Numbered from the stretch's first letter, positions 18,073-27,747 are shown. The stretch: 64,000 nucleotides of DNA from Taibaiella helva (GCF_003545695.1 NZ_QUZZ01000002.1:372001-436000); one strand, 5' to 3'. The notes: generated by a model not told the origin, from the letters alone. Numbers and translations are program-made.

Positions 18073-19461
18073 CTATAGTTCCAACGAAAAGAATAAGTTG
18101 TTCAATGATTCCGAAAGGGTGGGGTGCGCAAACATATGCTCCTTTACCTGCTCGTAGCTGAAGCCGGCCACCATAGCCATTTGCAGCACGCTCATGATCT
18201 CTCCGCCATTGTTGCACAGCAATGCCGCGCCCAGTATCTTGCCCGAATCTTCGTCCACGATGGCTTTCAGCAGACCCTTCGGCTTATGATCGATGATGCC
18301 GCGGGTAGCTTTCTCCATTTCCAGCCGGGCCACCTTGATGCGTAAGCCTTTTGCCCGCGCTTCCTTTTCTGTAAGGCCTACTCTGCCCAGTTCCGGGTCG
18401 GTAAACATACAGTAGGGTACAATGCGATCTTTTGTCGAAAGGGATGCGCCTTCCACCAGGTTGCGGTACACGATCCGGTAATCATTATAGGAAATGTGTG
18501 TAAACGCCGGTCCGCCGTTCGCATCTCCCAGGGCGAATATACGGTCTGCGCTGGTCTCGAGTCTATCATTTACTTTTATATAACCATGCGCATCCGGTAT
18601 GATGCCGGCTTTCTCGGGCTGCAGTATATCCGAGTTGGGTTGACGACCGGCTGCAACCAGCAGGTGGCTGCCGGTGACGATGGCAGGAATGCCGTTCTTC
18701 TCTATGCGTAGCACGATATCCTGCTTGCTGTTGCGGCTTACCTCTTCCACGCGGGCATCGGTAAGCAGCGTAATGCCTTCCTCTTCCAGGAAGCCAGCCA
18801 CCGCCTGGCGGATATCCTCATCCTCTTTGTCAAGAATATGACTTTTGCTTTCGATAAGGGTAACCTGGCTGCCGAAGCGACGGAACGCCTGCCCCATTTC
18901 CAGGCTTACATAGCCGGCGCCAAGGATAATGAGGTGCTGTGGCAGCTCATCGAGCTCCATAACGGAAGTCGACGTGAGATAACCGCTTTCCTCCAGCCCG
19001 GGAAGAGGAGGGATAAAGGGCCTTGCGCCGGTATTGATGAAGATATAATCGGCCGTAAGGACCTGCTGCCTGCCGTCGATACCGGTTACAGTTACTTCTT
19101 TATCGCCGCTGAATGCAGCAATGCCCATGATCAGCTCCAGGTTGGAGGTCTTTTCCAGGGACCGTTCGCTGCCATTGCGGAAGCGGGAAACAATGCCGCG
19201 TTTTCTTTCGATAATTTCATTGAAATGAACCCGGAAAGCGTCGGTATTATAGATGCCGAGCTCCGGAGCATGGGCTACGGTATAGGCCGTTTTGGCCGAG
19301 GCGATCAGGCTTTTGCTGGGAATGCAGCCATCGTTGATACAGGTGCCGCCTACGGCTCTTTTTTCGATCAGCGCGGTCGTATAACCGGCATGGGCCATCT
19401 GGATGGCTAATGGTGTTCCTGCCTGGCCCGATCCGATAACAAGGGCATCAAAATGCTTCAT
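18073..19461 (-). CDS. Pyridine nucleotide-disulfide oxidoreductase, first gene of the egt operon
   Basis: A 462-residue flavoprotein of the lipoamide dehydrogenase/mercuric reductase family. It shows the FAD loop GSGQAGTP (10-17), the redox-active pair Cys41-Cys46 in GGTCINDGCIPSK, an NAD(P) loop ILGAGYVSLE, the second FAD motif FALGDANGG, and the catalytic dyad His446/Glu451 in HPTLSE. It lacks the C-terminal vicinal cysteines that mercuric reductase needs, so it is not a standard MerA. No pyruvate or 2-oxoglutarate dehydrogenase genes are nearby, so a plain E3 role is not supported. Its place 10 bp ahead of egtB suggests it reduces a disulfide or oxidised form linked to ergothioneine (inference). 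Confidence 0.88.
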   Translation of the reverse strand: MKHFDALVIGSGQAGTPLAIQMAHAGYTTALIEKRAVGGTCINDGCIPSKSLIASAKTAYTVAHAPELGIYNTDAFRVHFNEIIERKRGIVSRFRNGSERSLEKTSNLELIMGIAAFSGDKEVTVTGIDGRQQVLTADYIFINTGARPFIPPLPGLEESGYLTSTSVMELDELPQHLIILGAGYVSLEMGQAFRRFGSQVTLIESKSHILDKEDEDIRQAVAGFLEEEGITLLTDARVEEVSRNSKQDIVLRIEKNGIPAIVTGSHLLVAAGRQPNSDILQPEKAGIIPDAHGYIKVNDRLETSADRIFALGDANGGPAFTHISYNDYRIVYRNLVEGASLSTKDRIVPYCMFTDPELGRVGLTEKEARAKGLRIKVARLEMEKATRGIIDHKPKGLLKAIVDEDSGKILGAALLCNNGGEIMSVLQMAMVAGFSYEQVKEHMFAHPTLSESLNNLFFSLEL

Positions 19462-19587
19462 GAATAGCGTTGCTTGGTCTGCGGTAGTACAACAAGATTA
19501 TGCGGGTATTGTTCGGAGCACAATGGGGCAAAGAATCCTCTAGCTTATTGAATGTCTGTACGTAGCTTTGCCGGAAAAGCGGTATTC

Positions 19588-19986
19588 ATGATCGATATAA
19601 TGGATTTGAGAGCGGGCAATTATATTCATCCCTGCCGGGAGGACGACCCGACGCAGCCGGATACCGGCCGCTACCTGAGGGTGCTTTCTCTTCAGCTGGT
19701 GGAAAAGCAGGTCATGGCCAGGGCCGACCGGGATAACACCGGCCTTGCTTATACCGCAGCAGAGATTTTTCCCTGCTCGCTGGAACGGCTGACGCAGATG
19801 ATCGGCGGACTGGCCTTCGGCGAACACTCGCTGCTGATACAAGCGCCCGGCGCCATCGCCATCGTGCACGAGAACGGATCGGTGATCCCCTTGCCACATG
19901 TGCAATACCTGCACCAGTTCCAGAATTTGTTCAGAAGCCTTACTGCGCAGGAGTTCCCTTACAATATCGGCCGGGCGGCAGAATAA
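19588..19986 (+). CDS. Hypothetical protein with C-terminal LHQFQNL motif
   Basis: A 132-residue soluble protein. ATG 19588 was chosen because a -7 box (TAGCTTTG, 19563-19570) lies upstream and inside the longer frame; ATG 19600 (MDLRAGNYI) is an alternative. The opening LRAGNYI and the C-terminal block HVQYLHQFQNLFRSLTAQEF resemble a family of small Bacteroidota proteins, many in prophages, that begin LRIGN and end HQLQNLYFALTG. No function is known to me. It is transcribed divergently from the egt operon, and a stem-loop follows it. Confidence 0.72.
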   Translation: MIDIMDLRAGNYIHPCREDDPTQPDTGRYLRVLSLQLVEKQVMARADRDNTGLAYTAAEIFPCSLERLTQMIGGLAFGEHSLLIQAPGAIAIVHENGSVIPLPHVQYLHQFQNLFRSLTAQEFPYNIGRAAE

Positions 19987-19987
19987 G

Positions 19988-20022
19988 CCATACGCCTCAG
20001 GAAGCAGCCGCGGCGCGTATGG
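19988..20022 (+). terminator. Stem-loop after the LHQFQNL gene
   Basis: CCATACGC (19988-19995) pairs with GCGTATGG (20015-20022), and further G-C pairs are possible inside. It lies 2 bp after the stop codon and is followed by ATTTATTG, a weak T-rich tail. Confidence 0.55.
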
Positions 20023-20181
20023 ATTTATTGTAGCAATATCTAGCAGAGCACTTTTTAATTATTTTCACAAGGTATTGCCTCTTCCCGGCAAGGACGATCT
20101 GTATATTTGGAGCTGTACGGAACCTTTTTTGTTTTCCTGTAAGCAGGATAGGCTGCCCTGCGCTCTTTAACCCTTGCGCTC

Positions 20182-21048
20182 ATGAAATTATTCTTCTTGC
20201 CCTTGCTCGTCGTGCTGTGCAGCAGCACCGCCTTTGCCCGCTTTGCGGGGCTATATATTTTACCTTCCAAGGATAAGGAGCTGGGCAATATCCGCCTGGT
20301 ACTGGAGGAATCGGGCCGTTTCTACCTGTTCAGCGGTTACCATTATCGTTGGGGTACCTGGCGGGAGACGGATCAGCACACGGCTGCGTTGACCTTCGGA
20401 AAAATGGATGCGGTTGAAGTGTATGTGTGGGGTCCGGAAAAGGAGCAGATAGATTTCAGTTTCCAGGGTTTCGGCAATAAGCAAGCCTTCGTCAATATCG
20501 GAAAAGAAGGGAAAGCGGAGCAGGAATTTATGCCTGTATTTGAAAAAGAACCGGCATGCTCCTATGAAAATACGCAATCGGTCGTGCTACCGCGGAAAGA
20601 GACCGGCGAAATAACGATCGCATTGAATACCGGCAAAACAGACGGAGAGCGTGGTCTGGTGGATTGTTATGCTTATACGCTCCCGGGAGGAAAGGGCAGG
20701 GTGGCGGTTGTGGTCAACGAGGATGCTTTCCTGGAACAACGCAGCGTCAATATTACCTGGAAAGACAAGCGATATACCATAGGCAGCGAAGTCCTGGAAA
20801 AACAAGCTATAGCGCTGGATACCTTGCCGGAAGTGCTCAGGGATCAGAGCGCGCTTTTACAGCAGGCGAGAACCAAGCGATTCAGGGAGCATTTTGGCAT
20901 TCGTGAAGAAGAAGCAATTGAAATGCTGGTACCCCGTATCGCTGCAGACCGGAATATCAAGGTTGAAGGCGGCCCCTTATTTTCCATTGAATGTCCCAAC
21001 TGGGATGCCGTTCCTATTGACCCGCCACCACCGCCACCGCGTAAATAG
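20182..21048 (+). CDS. Secreted protein of unknown function with polyproline C-terminus
   Basis: A 288-residue protein with a signal peptide (about 1-19, SSTAFA). I do not recognise the family. The first half is beta-rich (GLYILPSKDKELGNIRLVLEESGRFYLFSGYHYRWGTW, a lipocalin-like pattern of a sensor or wrapper domain, inferred). Residues about 205-255 are helical and charged. The tail is PIDPPPPPPRK. A single pair of cysteines (near 133 and 156) and one near the C-terminus are present. It is convergent with the transglutaminase-like gene 44 bp away, without an obvious terminator between them. Confidence 0.75.
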   Translation: MKLFFLPLLVVLCSSTAFARFAGLYILPSKDKELGNIRLVLEESGRFYLFSGYHYRWGTWRETDQHTAALTFGKMDAVEVYVWGPEKEQIDFSFQGFGNKQAFVNIGKEGKAEQEFMPVFEKEPACSYENTQSVVLPRKETGEITIALNTGKTDGERGLVDCYAYTLPGGKGRVAVVVNEDAFLEQRSVNITWKDKRYTIGSEVLEKQAIALDTLPEVLRDQSALLQQARTKRFREHFGIREEEAIEMLVPRIAADRNIKVEGGPLFSIECPNWDAVPIDPPPPPPRK

Positions 21049-21092
21049 AGGCGTTCCGTTCACCGGCGATAGCTGTGCGCTGGTTCCTGGTC

Positions 21093-22301
21093 TTATGGAG
21101 CAGGATCATACTCGTAAGCGACCTGGTACGGCTCGTCTTTCAGCTTGGGCGAAAGCTCGCCTACGGAAAGATCTTTCAGCTGAGGAGTAGGTTCGCATAC
21201 GGAATATTCGCCGTTCTTATAGCGGATCACAGAGCCTTTGGGCTTGTCGAATTTTACTGCGATGGTTACATGATGTGGATAGGCCAGCACGATCATCGGC
21301 AGGTTGTAGATCTCTTTCACCAGGCAGAAAAACAGGGCTGCGCGATCGTCGCAATCGCTGTAGCGGTTGAGCAGGGTTTGCTCGGGCGACAGGCGTTTCT
21401 CCTTGCCAAAGTTATCTTGGTCGTTCTCATAGGAAAAAGCGTTGCGGGTAAACCGCATCAGGTAGTCGACACCTTTGCGCTGGTCCATACCTTTAAGCGT
21501 ATTGCGCAGCTCGGGAATGAGCGTATTGTAGGTCTTATTGCTTAATGGGATATTGAAATAGGACTCGTAATCGACCACAGGATAATTGGCAAACAATGTT
21601 TGTACCTGGCTGTTGACCTTGATCCTGAACAGGTAGCTTTTGTTTTTATAGTCAAACTGAATATCCTTCTCCTCGTAATCAGCATCGGTAAATTGCGGCA
21701 TACGGGTGATCTTGTACGAAAAGGCTTTCCGGCCTTCCGGTATCTTCACGGTCACCTCGTTGGGTTCCTGCGCTGCGAAATCAATCTGCCCGTAATCGTG
21801 GTAGTTGAGGCAGACATATTGTTTACCCCTTTTCTGATAATAGGGAATATCATAAATATTCTCGTCGCTTTGCACATAAAAGAGCAATACATCGCCGCGT
21901 AGGGCCAGTGTGGCATCGTAGCCCGATTTATTGAGAAGGAACCATTTGTACAGTGTGTACCGGTGATAGTTATCCTTTTTGGGGCTTAGCTGCTGGGCCA
22001 TTTTCCGGATCAGCTGGTAATACAGCCAGTCGTTGAGCTGGTTCTTCTCTTTGCAGGCCAGCAGGGCATCAATCAACGGTTGATAATGGTTGGTGTTGAA
22101 GCTGTCGTAAAACTCCCGGATAGCGCCATTGGAAATAGGATCATGGAAATCGGTGAAGTGCCACTGGTCCAGCTTTACGTCCAGGGTATCGCCGTAGAAG
22201 GTGAAATGAATGCGCTGTATGCTGTCCTGGGCACGAAGCTCCGCCCCCCGGGGAAACCACAGGAGAAAGCAGGAGTAGAACAGGAGCAGCATTTTTTTCA
22301 T
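21093..22301 (-). CDS. Secreted transglutaminase-like protein
   Basis: A 402-residue protein with a signal peptide (MKKMLLLFYSCFLLWFPRGAELRAQ). The C-terminal third fits the transglutaminase-like (papain-fold) pattern: Cys317 in RYSDCDDRAALFF at a helix start, then His343/His344 in LAYPHHVTIAV, with an acidic residue after the next strand. The middle (about 190-250) looks like a beta-sandwich. Such proteins may act as peptidases or crosslinkers, or serve in binding. The activity is unproven, but the Cys-His pair is intact. It is divergent from the cytochrome peroxidase gene. Confidence 0.75.
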   Translation of the reverse strand: MKKMLLLFYSCFLLWFPRGAELRAQDSIQRIHFTFYGDTLDVKLDQWHFTDFHDPISNGAIREFYDSFNTNHYQPLIDALLACKEKNQLNDWLYYQLIRKMAQQLSPKKDNYHRYTLYKWFLLNKSGYDATLALRGDVLLFYVQSDENIYDIPYYQKRGKQYVCLNYHDYGQIDFAAQEPNEVTVKIPEGRKAFSYKITRMPQFTDADYEEKDIQFDYKNKSYLFRIKVNSQVQTLFANYPVVDYESYFNIPLSNKTYNTLIPELRNTLKGMDQRKGVDYLMRFTRNAFSYENDQDNFGKEKRLSPEQTLLNRYSDCDDRAALFFCLVKEIYNLPMIVLAYPHHVTIAVKFDKPKGSVIRYKNGEYSVCEPTPQLKDLSVGELSPKLKDEPYQVAYEYDPAP

Positions 22302-22524
22302 GCCTATTTCTTTAATTACCTAAAGTTACGGAAAATTAATAATTACTTAATATTGAGAATTTGCTTTTCCGGAATAGATCATTTTTATAGTTGATATGCG
22401 AAGAAATATGATGCATGTTGGCTGTTTTTTACGATGTGGAAATGGTTTGGTAACCCGCGCTTAACATTCTGGTTATACTCCAGGCGGACCTTCGCGCGCC
22501 CGGCAGCGCCACTGCCGCCATTTT

Positions 22525-24357
22525 ATGAAGCAGTTGTTGAAATGGGGCCTGGCCCTGTGCTCCGGCATCTTCCTGATCTATACCCTGTCTGCGCTCAAAG
22601 TGAACGATGCGCCTGAAGATTCCTGGGCGGCATATTGCCTGTCGCAGTTCCTGCGCGATGCACAAAATTTTTCCGCCACGGCGTCCGGGCTGAAGATGTC
22701 TATCGGCGGGCTTTCGGCGTCAGATACGGCCAGCGTTGCCCGTGCCCGGCAGGCCCTGGTCCGCTGCCGCCTTTCCTACAAAAAGATCGAGTACTTCATG
22801 GAGTACTTCTTCGCTTACCCGGTGAACCTGTACAACCGGGCGCCGGTACATGAGATTGAAGAGCCTTACATGGAATACCAATCGCCCGTAGGCCTGCAGG
22901 TGATCGAAGACCTGCTGTACAGCGAGGATCCTGTTGCTATGAAGCCGGCGTTGCTCGAACAAGCCACCGTGGTGCAATCTACGGCAGCCGATATTCCCGC
23001 TACCGTCTATGGGTTCCGGGCCGGTGGGCAGCAGGTGGCCGAAAGCCTGGGCCAGGAGCTTATCCGCGTCTTGGCGCTGGGCATTACCGGATACGATGCC
23101 CCGCTCTGTAAGTCGGGCCTTTCCGAAGCTGCCGTGGCCTTACAGTCTTTGAAAGAAGCCTTGCAGGCAAAGGCCGGCGATGAAGGCAATGTCTATGCCG
23201 ACAGTGCTTTACGCTATCTCGGCAAAGCAATTGCTTTACTACAAGCACCTGTGGCATTTGACCAGTTCGACCGCCTGGCTTTACTGACCGATGCGCTGCT
23301 GCCGGCACAGGAGCACCTGAACCATTACCTGCGCCAGCAATATCCCGGCATTGGCGCCGGTGGTGCTTTCAATTATAACGCCCGGCACCTGTTCCGTCCC
23401 GATGCGCTGAACCCGGGCGCCTTCGACAGCCGGGCGCTGAGCGATACTGCCGCCGGCCTGATGGCCCTGGGTAAAATGTTGTTCAGCGATAAGCGGCTAT
23501 CGGGTAATAATACCCGCAGCTGCGCTACCTGCCATAAGCCGGAACGGTATTTTACCGATGGCCTGAAAGGCAGTCTTACTATCGATGAGAAAGCTGCTAC
23601 CCGTAGGAATGCACCTTCCTTGTTGTACAGCACCTATCAATACGGACAATTCTTCGACGCCCGCGATTCTTCTCTTGAAAAGCAGGTCTATACCGTGCTG
23701 CTAAATCCTGACGAGATGCACAGCGACCTGGATGCAGTAGCCCGGAAGCTGGATAACAAGACCTACAGGCTCCTGTTCCGGAAAGCGTTTCCGCAAGCCG
23801 GTAAACAAATAACACCGGCCCTGGTCGCCAGGGCCATCGCCGCCTACGAACGTACCCTCAATCCTTTCAATTCGGCCTTCGACCGCTATCTCAACGGCGA
23901 CCGAGAGGCCATGGATGCCGCGCAGCGAAAGGGTTTCAACCTCTTTATGGGTAAGGCGCTCTGTGGCACCTGTCATTTCGCGCCCTTATTCAATGGTACC
24001 TTGCCACCTTTATTCAACCGTACCGAGCTGGAAGTGCTGGGTACACCGGCCAACGGCAGCCTCGACAAGCCGGTAATGGATACCGACAGCGGGCGGTTCG
24101 GGGTATTTCCTATTGACTTTTACCGATATGCTTTTAAAACCCCTACGGTGCGCAATGCCGGTGAAACGGCGCCCTATATGCACAACGGCAGCTTTGCATC
24201 GCTGGAAGACCTGATCGAATTTTACAACCGTGGCGGCGGTGCAGGCATCGGGCTCAATGTGCCTTCGCAAACGCTATCGGCACGAAAGCTGAACCTGAGC
24301 AAGTCGGAGATTGCCGAGCTCAAAAGCTTTATTCTCGCGTTGAAGGATTCCTTATAG
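22525..24357 (+). CDS. Di-heme cytochrome c peroxidase with a long N-terminal helical domain
   Basis: A 610-residue periplasmic or membrane-anchored protein with an N-terminal hydrophobic anchor (8-24). Residues about 30-290 form an all-helical region that resembles imelysin-like domains fused to peroxidases in Bacteroidota (inferred from GLQVIEDLLY and EIEEPY). The C-terminal half is the MauG/CcpA peroxidase with two heme c sites: CATCH (Cys333, Cys336, His337) and CGTCH (Cys480, Cys483, His484). TPTVRNAGETAPYMHNGSFASLEDLIEFYN is the usual C-terminal signature. It reduces hydrogen peroxide with electrons from cytochrome c. Classical peroxidases are about 330 residues, so this one is nearly double. 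Confidence 0.92.
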   Translation: MKQLLKWGLALCSGIFLIYTLSALKVNDAPEDSWAAYCLSQFLRDAQNFSATASGLKMSIGGLSASDTASVARARQALVRCRLSYKKIEYFMEYFFAYPVNLYNRAPVHEIEEPYMEYQSPVGLQVIEDLLYSEDPVAMKPALLEQATVVQSTAADIPATVYGFRAGGQQVAESLGQELIRVLALGITGYDAPLCKSGLSEAAVALQSLKEALQAKAGDEGNVYADSALRYLGKAIALLQAPVAFDQFDRLALLTDALLPAQEHLNHYLRQQYPGIGAGGAFNYNARHLFRPDALNPGAFDSRALSDTAAGLMALGKMLFSDKRLSGNNTRSCATCHKPERYFTDGLKGSLTIDEKAATRRNAPSLLYSTYQYGQFFDARDSSLEKQVYTVLLNPDEMHSDLDAVARKLDNKTYRLLFRKAFPQAGKQITPALVARAIAAYERTLNPFNSAFDRYLNGDREAMDAAQRKGFNLFMGKALCGTCHFAPLFNGTLPPLFNRTELEVLGTPANGSLDKPVMDTDSGRFGVFPIDFYRYAFKTPTVRNAGETAPYMHNGSFASLEDLIEFYNRGGGAGIGLNVPSQTLSARKLNLSKSEIAELKSFILALKDSL

Positions 24358-24464
24358 ATAAATGTCGGATTGTGCTGGTTAACCATTAGGTAACTGTATG
24401 TTAAGAAAGGCGTTACAAGGGCATAACAATAACCTTTGAATTTTGCGCGCACAAAACAGAACCA

Positions 24465-27400
24465 ATGAGATTTATTTCTACCTTTTTGTTCCTGCTTGCC
24501 GTCCTTGTACCTGTGGGTGAAGCGGGCGCGCAACAAACAATAACACTGAACCGGTCCATAGCTGCCGGCTCGGATGACGCCGAAGAATGTGTCCCCGGCG
24601 GCTCCGGCACCGTGGGCGCCATCGACCTTACCAGCTCCGACCTGGAAATTATGCTGGATGGGACCAAAAAGCAAATGATCAGCTTACGTTTTACTAACAT
24701 TACCATTCCTCCCGGCGCGGTGATCCAGAATGCTTATGTCCAGTTTTCCACCAAAGGCGATAAGAACCCGGTGCTGGGCAACGCCTATCTCTCCATACAG
24801 GATGCCGATAATCCTGCTACTTTTAGCGGCAACTTTAATATTACCTCACGCATCCGCGTAGCAGATTCTGTATTATGGCCCGGCAGCACCAGCAGCACCT
24901 GGGGTACCGGCAGCGCCGGAGCAGCCGGCCCCGACCAGAAGACACCCGAGCTGAAGACCCTGGTGCAGGCAGTGATCAACCGTTCCGGCTGGGCCAGCGG
25001 CAATGCCATGGTCCTTTTTGTCACCGGTACAGACGGTGTGCGCAATGCCAATTCCTTTGATAATGGCGCAGCGGGCGCTGCCAAACTGGTGGTGCAGTAT
25101 ACTTCTTCGACAATACCGCAAATGCCGGTGACTGCTTTCCCTGTTGCTAAGCTAAGCCAGTGGAAATACCTCGACAACGGCAGCAACCAGGATACGGCCT
25201 GGCGAACGCCTTCTTTCAACGACAGCAGCTGGAGCTTCGGCCCGGGCAAGCTGGGCTACAGCGATAACCCCGCAACTAACCTGACTTACGGTCCCAATTC
25301 CGGCGATAAATACATCACCTATTATTTCCGGAAGCCCTTTACGGTAAGCAATCTTGGCAGCCTTACCGACAGCCTCGACCTTAACATCCTCCGTGATGAC
25401 GGCGCAGTCGTCTTCATCAATGGCGTAGAAGTATTGCGCAGCAATATGGATGCCGGCCCCTATAACTACCTCACCCATTCCGCCGCGATTGTCGACGGTG
25501 CTGATGAAGCCACCTACTTCCATTATTCTGTGCCGAAAAGCGTCCTGGTCAACGGCTTGAACACTATTGCCGTTGAAGTGCACCAGCGCGATGGCACCAG
25601 CTCCGATCTGGGCTTCGATCTGGAGCTTACCGAGCATGTGATCCCACCGTCGCCTTCTTTGCTCCGCGGACCTTACCTGAATGCCGCCACACCCGGCAGC
25701 ATCGTGATCCGCTGGCGTACCGACGCACCTGCGAAGAGCCGCGTGCGTTTCGGCCCCACTGCCGGCAACCTGAACCAGATTGTGCAGGATACGGCGGCTG
25801 TTACAGAGCATATCATCAAGCTGACCGGCCTTACCCCTTATACCCGCTACTTCTATAGTGTAGGCTCGCTGACTGATACCCTGCAGGGCGATACGGCTAA
25901 TTACTTTTACACTTTACCTGTAGCCGGTCTTGCCGACAGCTTGCTGCGTATCGGCGTGATCGGCGATTGCGGCAACAACTCGACCAACCAGCGTAATGTA
26001 AGGGATCAGCTGAGCGCTTACCTGGGCAGCAATTACATGAACTCCTGGATATTGCTGGGCGATAATGCTTACTCTACCGGCCTCGACAATGAATACCAGG
26101 CCGAGTTTTTTAATATCTACAAAGACCAGTTCCTGAAACAGAACCCTTTGTTTCCTGCACCCGGTAACCACGATTACGGCAACAGCAACAGCTCGCCTTC
26201 CGTGACGAACCACGCGCTGGCGCCTTACTACCAGAACTTCACCATGCCCATTGCCGGCGAAGCTGGTGGTACCCCGTCAAACAACCCGGCCTTCTACGCT
26301 TATGATATAGGTAACGTACATTTCCTGTCATTGGATTCTTATGGTAAAGAGGCTGATGCTTCCAAAATGTATGATACCGCAGGCGCACAGGTACAATGGA
26401 TCAAACAGGACCTGGCCAGCAATACCAACAAAGGATGGGTAGTGGCCTACTGGCATCATCCGCCTTATACTATGGGCTCGCACAACTCGGATAATGAGAC
26501 CGACCTGGTGCAGATCCGGCAGAAGTTCATCCAGATCCTTGAGCGCATGGGGGTCGATCTCATTCTTTGCGGCCACAGCCACGACTATGAACGTTCAAAG
26601 CTGATGAAAGGCCATTACGGCAATGAAGCCAGCTTCGATCCCGGTGTGCACCACCTCAGCGCTTCCAGCGGTATGTACGACGGCTCGGCCAATTCCTGCC
26701 CTTATATCAAAGACTCTGCCACCAATTACCAGGGAACGGTTTATGTAGTATCAGGATCGGCAGGCCAGCTGGGCGGCCAGCAGAGCAGCTTCCCGTACAA
26801 CGCGATGTATTATTCCAATGCCACGAACGGCGGCTCCATGATCCTCGAAGTCAAAGGCAATCGCCTGGATGCAAAATGGATCTGCGCCGACGGCGTGATC
26901 CGCGACCAGTTCACCATGATGAAGGATGCGAACCGCAGCCGTACGCTCGAGGTGAACAGCGGCAACGACATAACCCTTACCGCCGCCTACAACGGTACTT
27001 ATAGCTGGCAGGGTGTAAGCGCAAACACCAAGTCGGTAACCGTAAGGCCTACCGATACGACCACTTATGTAGTGAACGACAATTTCAGCTGTATCAGCGA
27101 TACTTTCATCGTGCTGGCGAGAGCTGTGCCCTTGCCGCTGAACTGGGGCTATATGCGCGCCGGTGTAAAAGATGCGCACAGCAATCTTGTGGAATGGCAA
27201 ACCCTGAACGAGCACAATACTGCTTATTTTGAAGTGGAGCGGGCTACTGCAGGAGGTGCATTCGCGACGGTAGGTAAAGTGGATGCCGCAGGCAACAGCA
27301 TGAAGGCGATCAGCTACCACTTTGCCGATGTGCTGATTGATCCGGCACAGCCCCTCTACCTGTATCGGGTGCGCCAGGTTGATCGGGATGGCAAAATAAC

Positions 27401-27686
27401 TTATTCGCAGGTAGTGCCGGTGGGCCGCCGGGGCAAAGATGCATCAGAGCTGATCCTGGCGCCCAACCCGGCCCGTAATGGTGAGATGGTCATCGCGCTT
27501 AATGGTAAGGCGGATGTAGAAGCGGAGCTGTTACTTACCGATGTCGCGGGCCGCAAAATGTGGCGCCAGAGGATGACCATCGGCAGCCGGCCGCAGCAAT
27601 TCCTGCCGCAGCTGCAGAATGGTATTTACTTCCTTTCCGTGAAGTACCCCGGACAATCCTTTACCGGTAAGATTGTCATCAGGTAA
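24465..27686 (+). CDS. Metallophosphoesterase (purple-acid-phosphatase-like) with T9SS type A sorting domain
   Basis: A 1073-residue secreted protein. After the signal peptide (about 1-23) come a beta-sandwich region (about 50-210) and a second carbohydrate-binding-like region (about 225-390, ILRDDGAVVFINGVEV). Then follow a purple-acid-phosphatase N-terminal fibronectin domain (PYLNAATPGSIVIRWRTDAP) and the metallophosphoesterase domain with motifs GDCGNN, GDNAYSTG, PGNHDYG and GHSHDYERS, which supply the two-metal site. The C-terminus is a T9SS type A domain (LAPNPARNGEMVI...GIYFLSVKY). It is probably exported to release phosphate from organic phosphates. A strong terminator follows. Confidence 0.93.
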   Translation: MRFISTFLFLLAVLVPVGEAGAQQTITLNRSIAAGSDDAEECVPGGSGTVGAIDLTSSDLEIMLDGTKKQMISLRFTNITIPPGAVIQNAYVQFSTKGDKNPVLGNAYLSIQDADNPATFSGNFNITSRIRVADSVLWPGSTSSTWGTGSAGAAGPDQKTPELKTLVQAVINRSGWASGNAMVLFVTGTDGVRNANSFDNGAAGAAKLVVQYTSSTIPQMPVTAFPVAKLSQWKYLDNGSNQDTAWRTPSFNDSSWSFGPGKLGYSDNPATNLTYGPNSGDKYITYYFRKPFTVSNLGSLTDSLDLNILRDDGAVVFINGVEVLRSNMDAGPYNYLTHSAAIVDGADEATYFHYSVPKSVLVNGLNTIAVEVHQRDGTSSDLGFDLELTEHVIPPSPSLLRGPYLNAATPGSIVIRWRTDAPAKSRVRFGPTAGNLNQIVQDTAAVTEHIIKLTGLTPYTRYFYSVGSLTDTLQGDTANYFYTLPVAGLADSLLRIGVIGDCGNNSTNQRNVRDQLSAYLGSNYMNSWILLGDNAYSTGLDNEYQAEFFNIYKDQFLKQNPLFPAPGNHDYGNSNSSPSVTNHALAPYYQNFTMPIAGEAGGTPSNNPAFYAYDIGNVHFLSLDSYGKEADASKMYDTAGAQVQWIKQDLASNTNKGWVVAYWHHPPYTMGSHNSDNETDLVQIRQKFIQILERMGVDLILCGHSHDYERSKLMKGHYGNEASFDPGVHHLSASSGMYDGSANSCPYIKDSATNYQGTVYVVSGSAGQLGGQQSSFPYNAMYYSNATNGGSMILEVKGNRLDAKWICADGVIRDQFTMMKDANRSRTLEVNSGNDITLTAAYNGTYSWQGVSANTKSVTVRPTDTTTYVVNDNFSCISDTFIVLARAVPLPLNWGYMRAGVKDAHSNLVEWQTLNEHNTAYFEVERATAGGAFATVGKVDAAGNSMKAISYHFADVLIDPAQPLYLYRVRQVDRDGKITYSQVVPVGRRGKDASELILAPNPARNGEMVIALNGKADVEAELLLTDVAGRKMWRQRMTIGSRPQQFLPQLQNGIYFLSVKYPGQSFTGKIVIR

Positions 27687-27710
27687 TCGCTGGAAAACAT
27701 AGATCATTAA

Positions 27711-27747
27711 AGGGCAGCGCCGGAAAGCGCTGCCCTTAACTTTTTTT
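27711..27747 (+). terminator. Rho-independent terminator of the phosphoesterase gene
   Basis: AGGGCAGCGC (27711-27720) pairs with GCGCTGCCCT (27727-27736) around a 6-nt loop, followed by TAAC and seven T residues. Confidence 0.9.

Noticed and set aside
18073-19461. Mercuric reductase
   Set aside because: The core is similar, but there is no N-terminal MerP-like domain, no C-terminal vicinal cysteines, and no other mer genes nearby.
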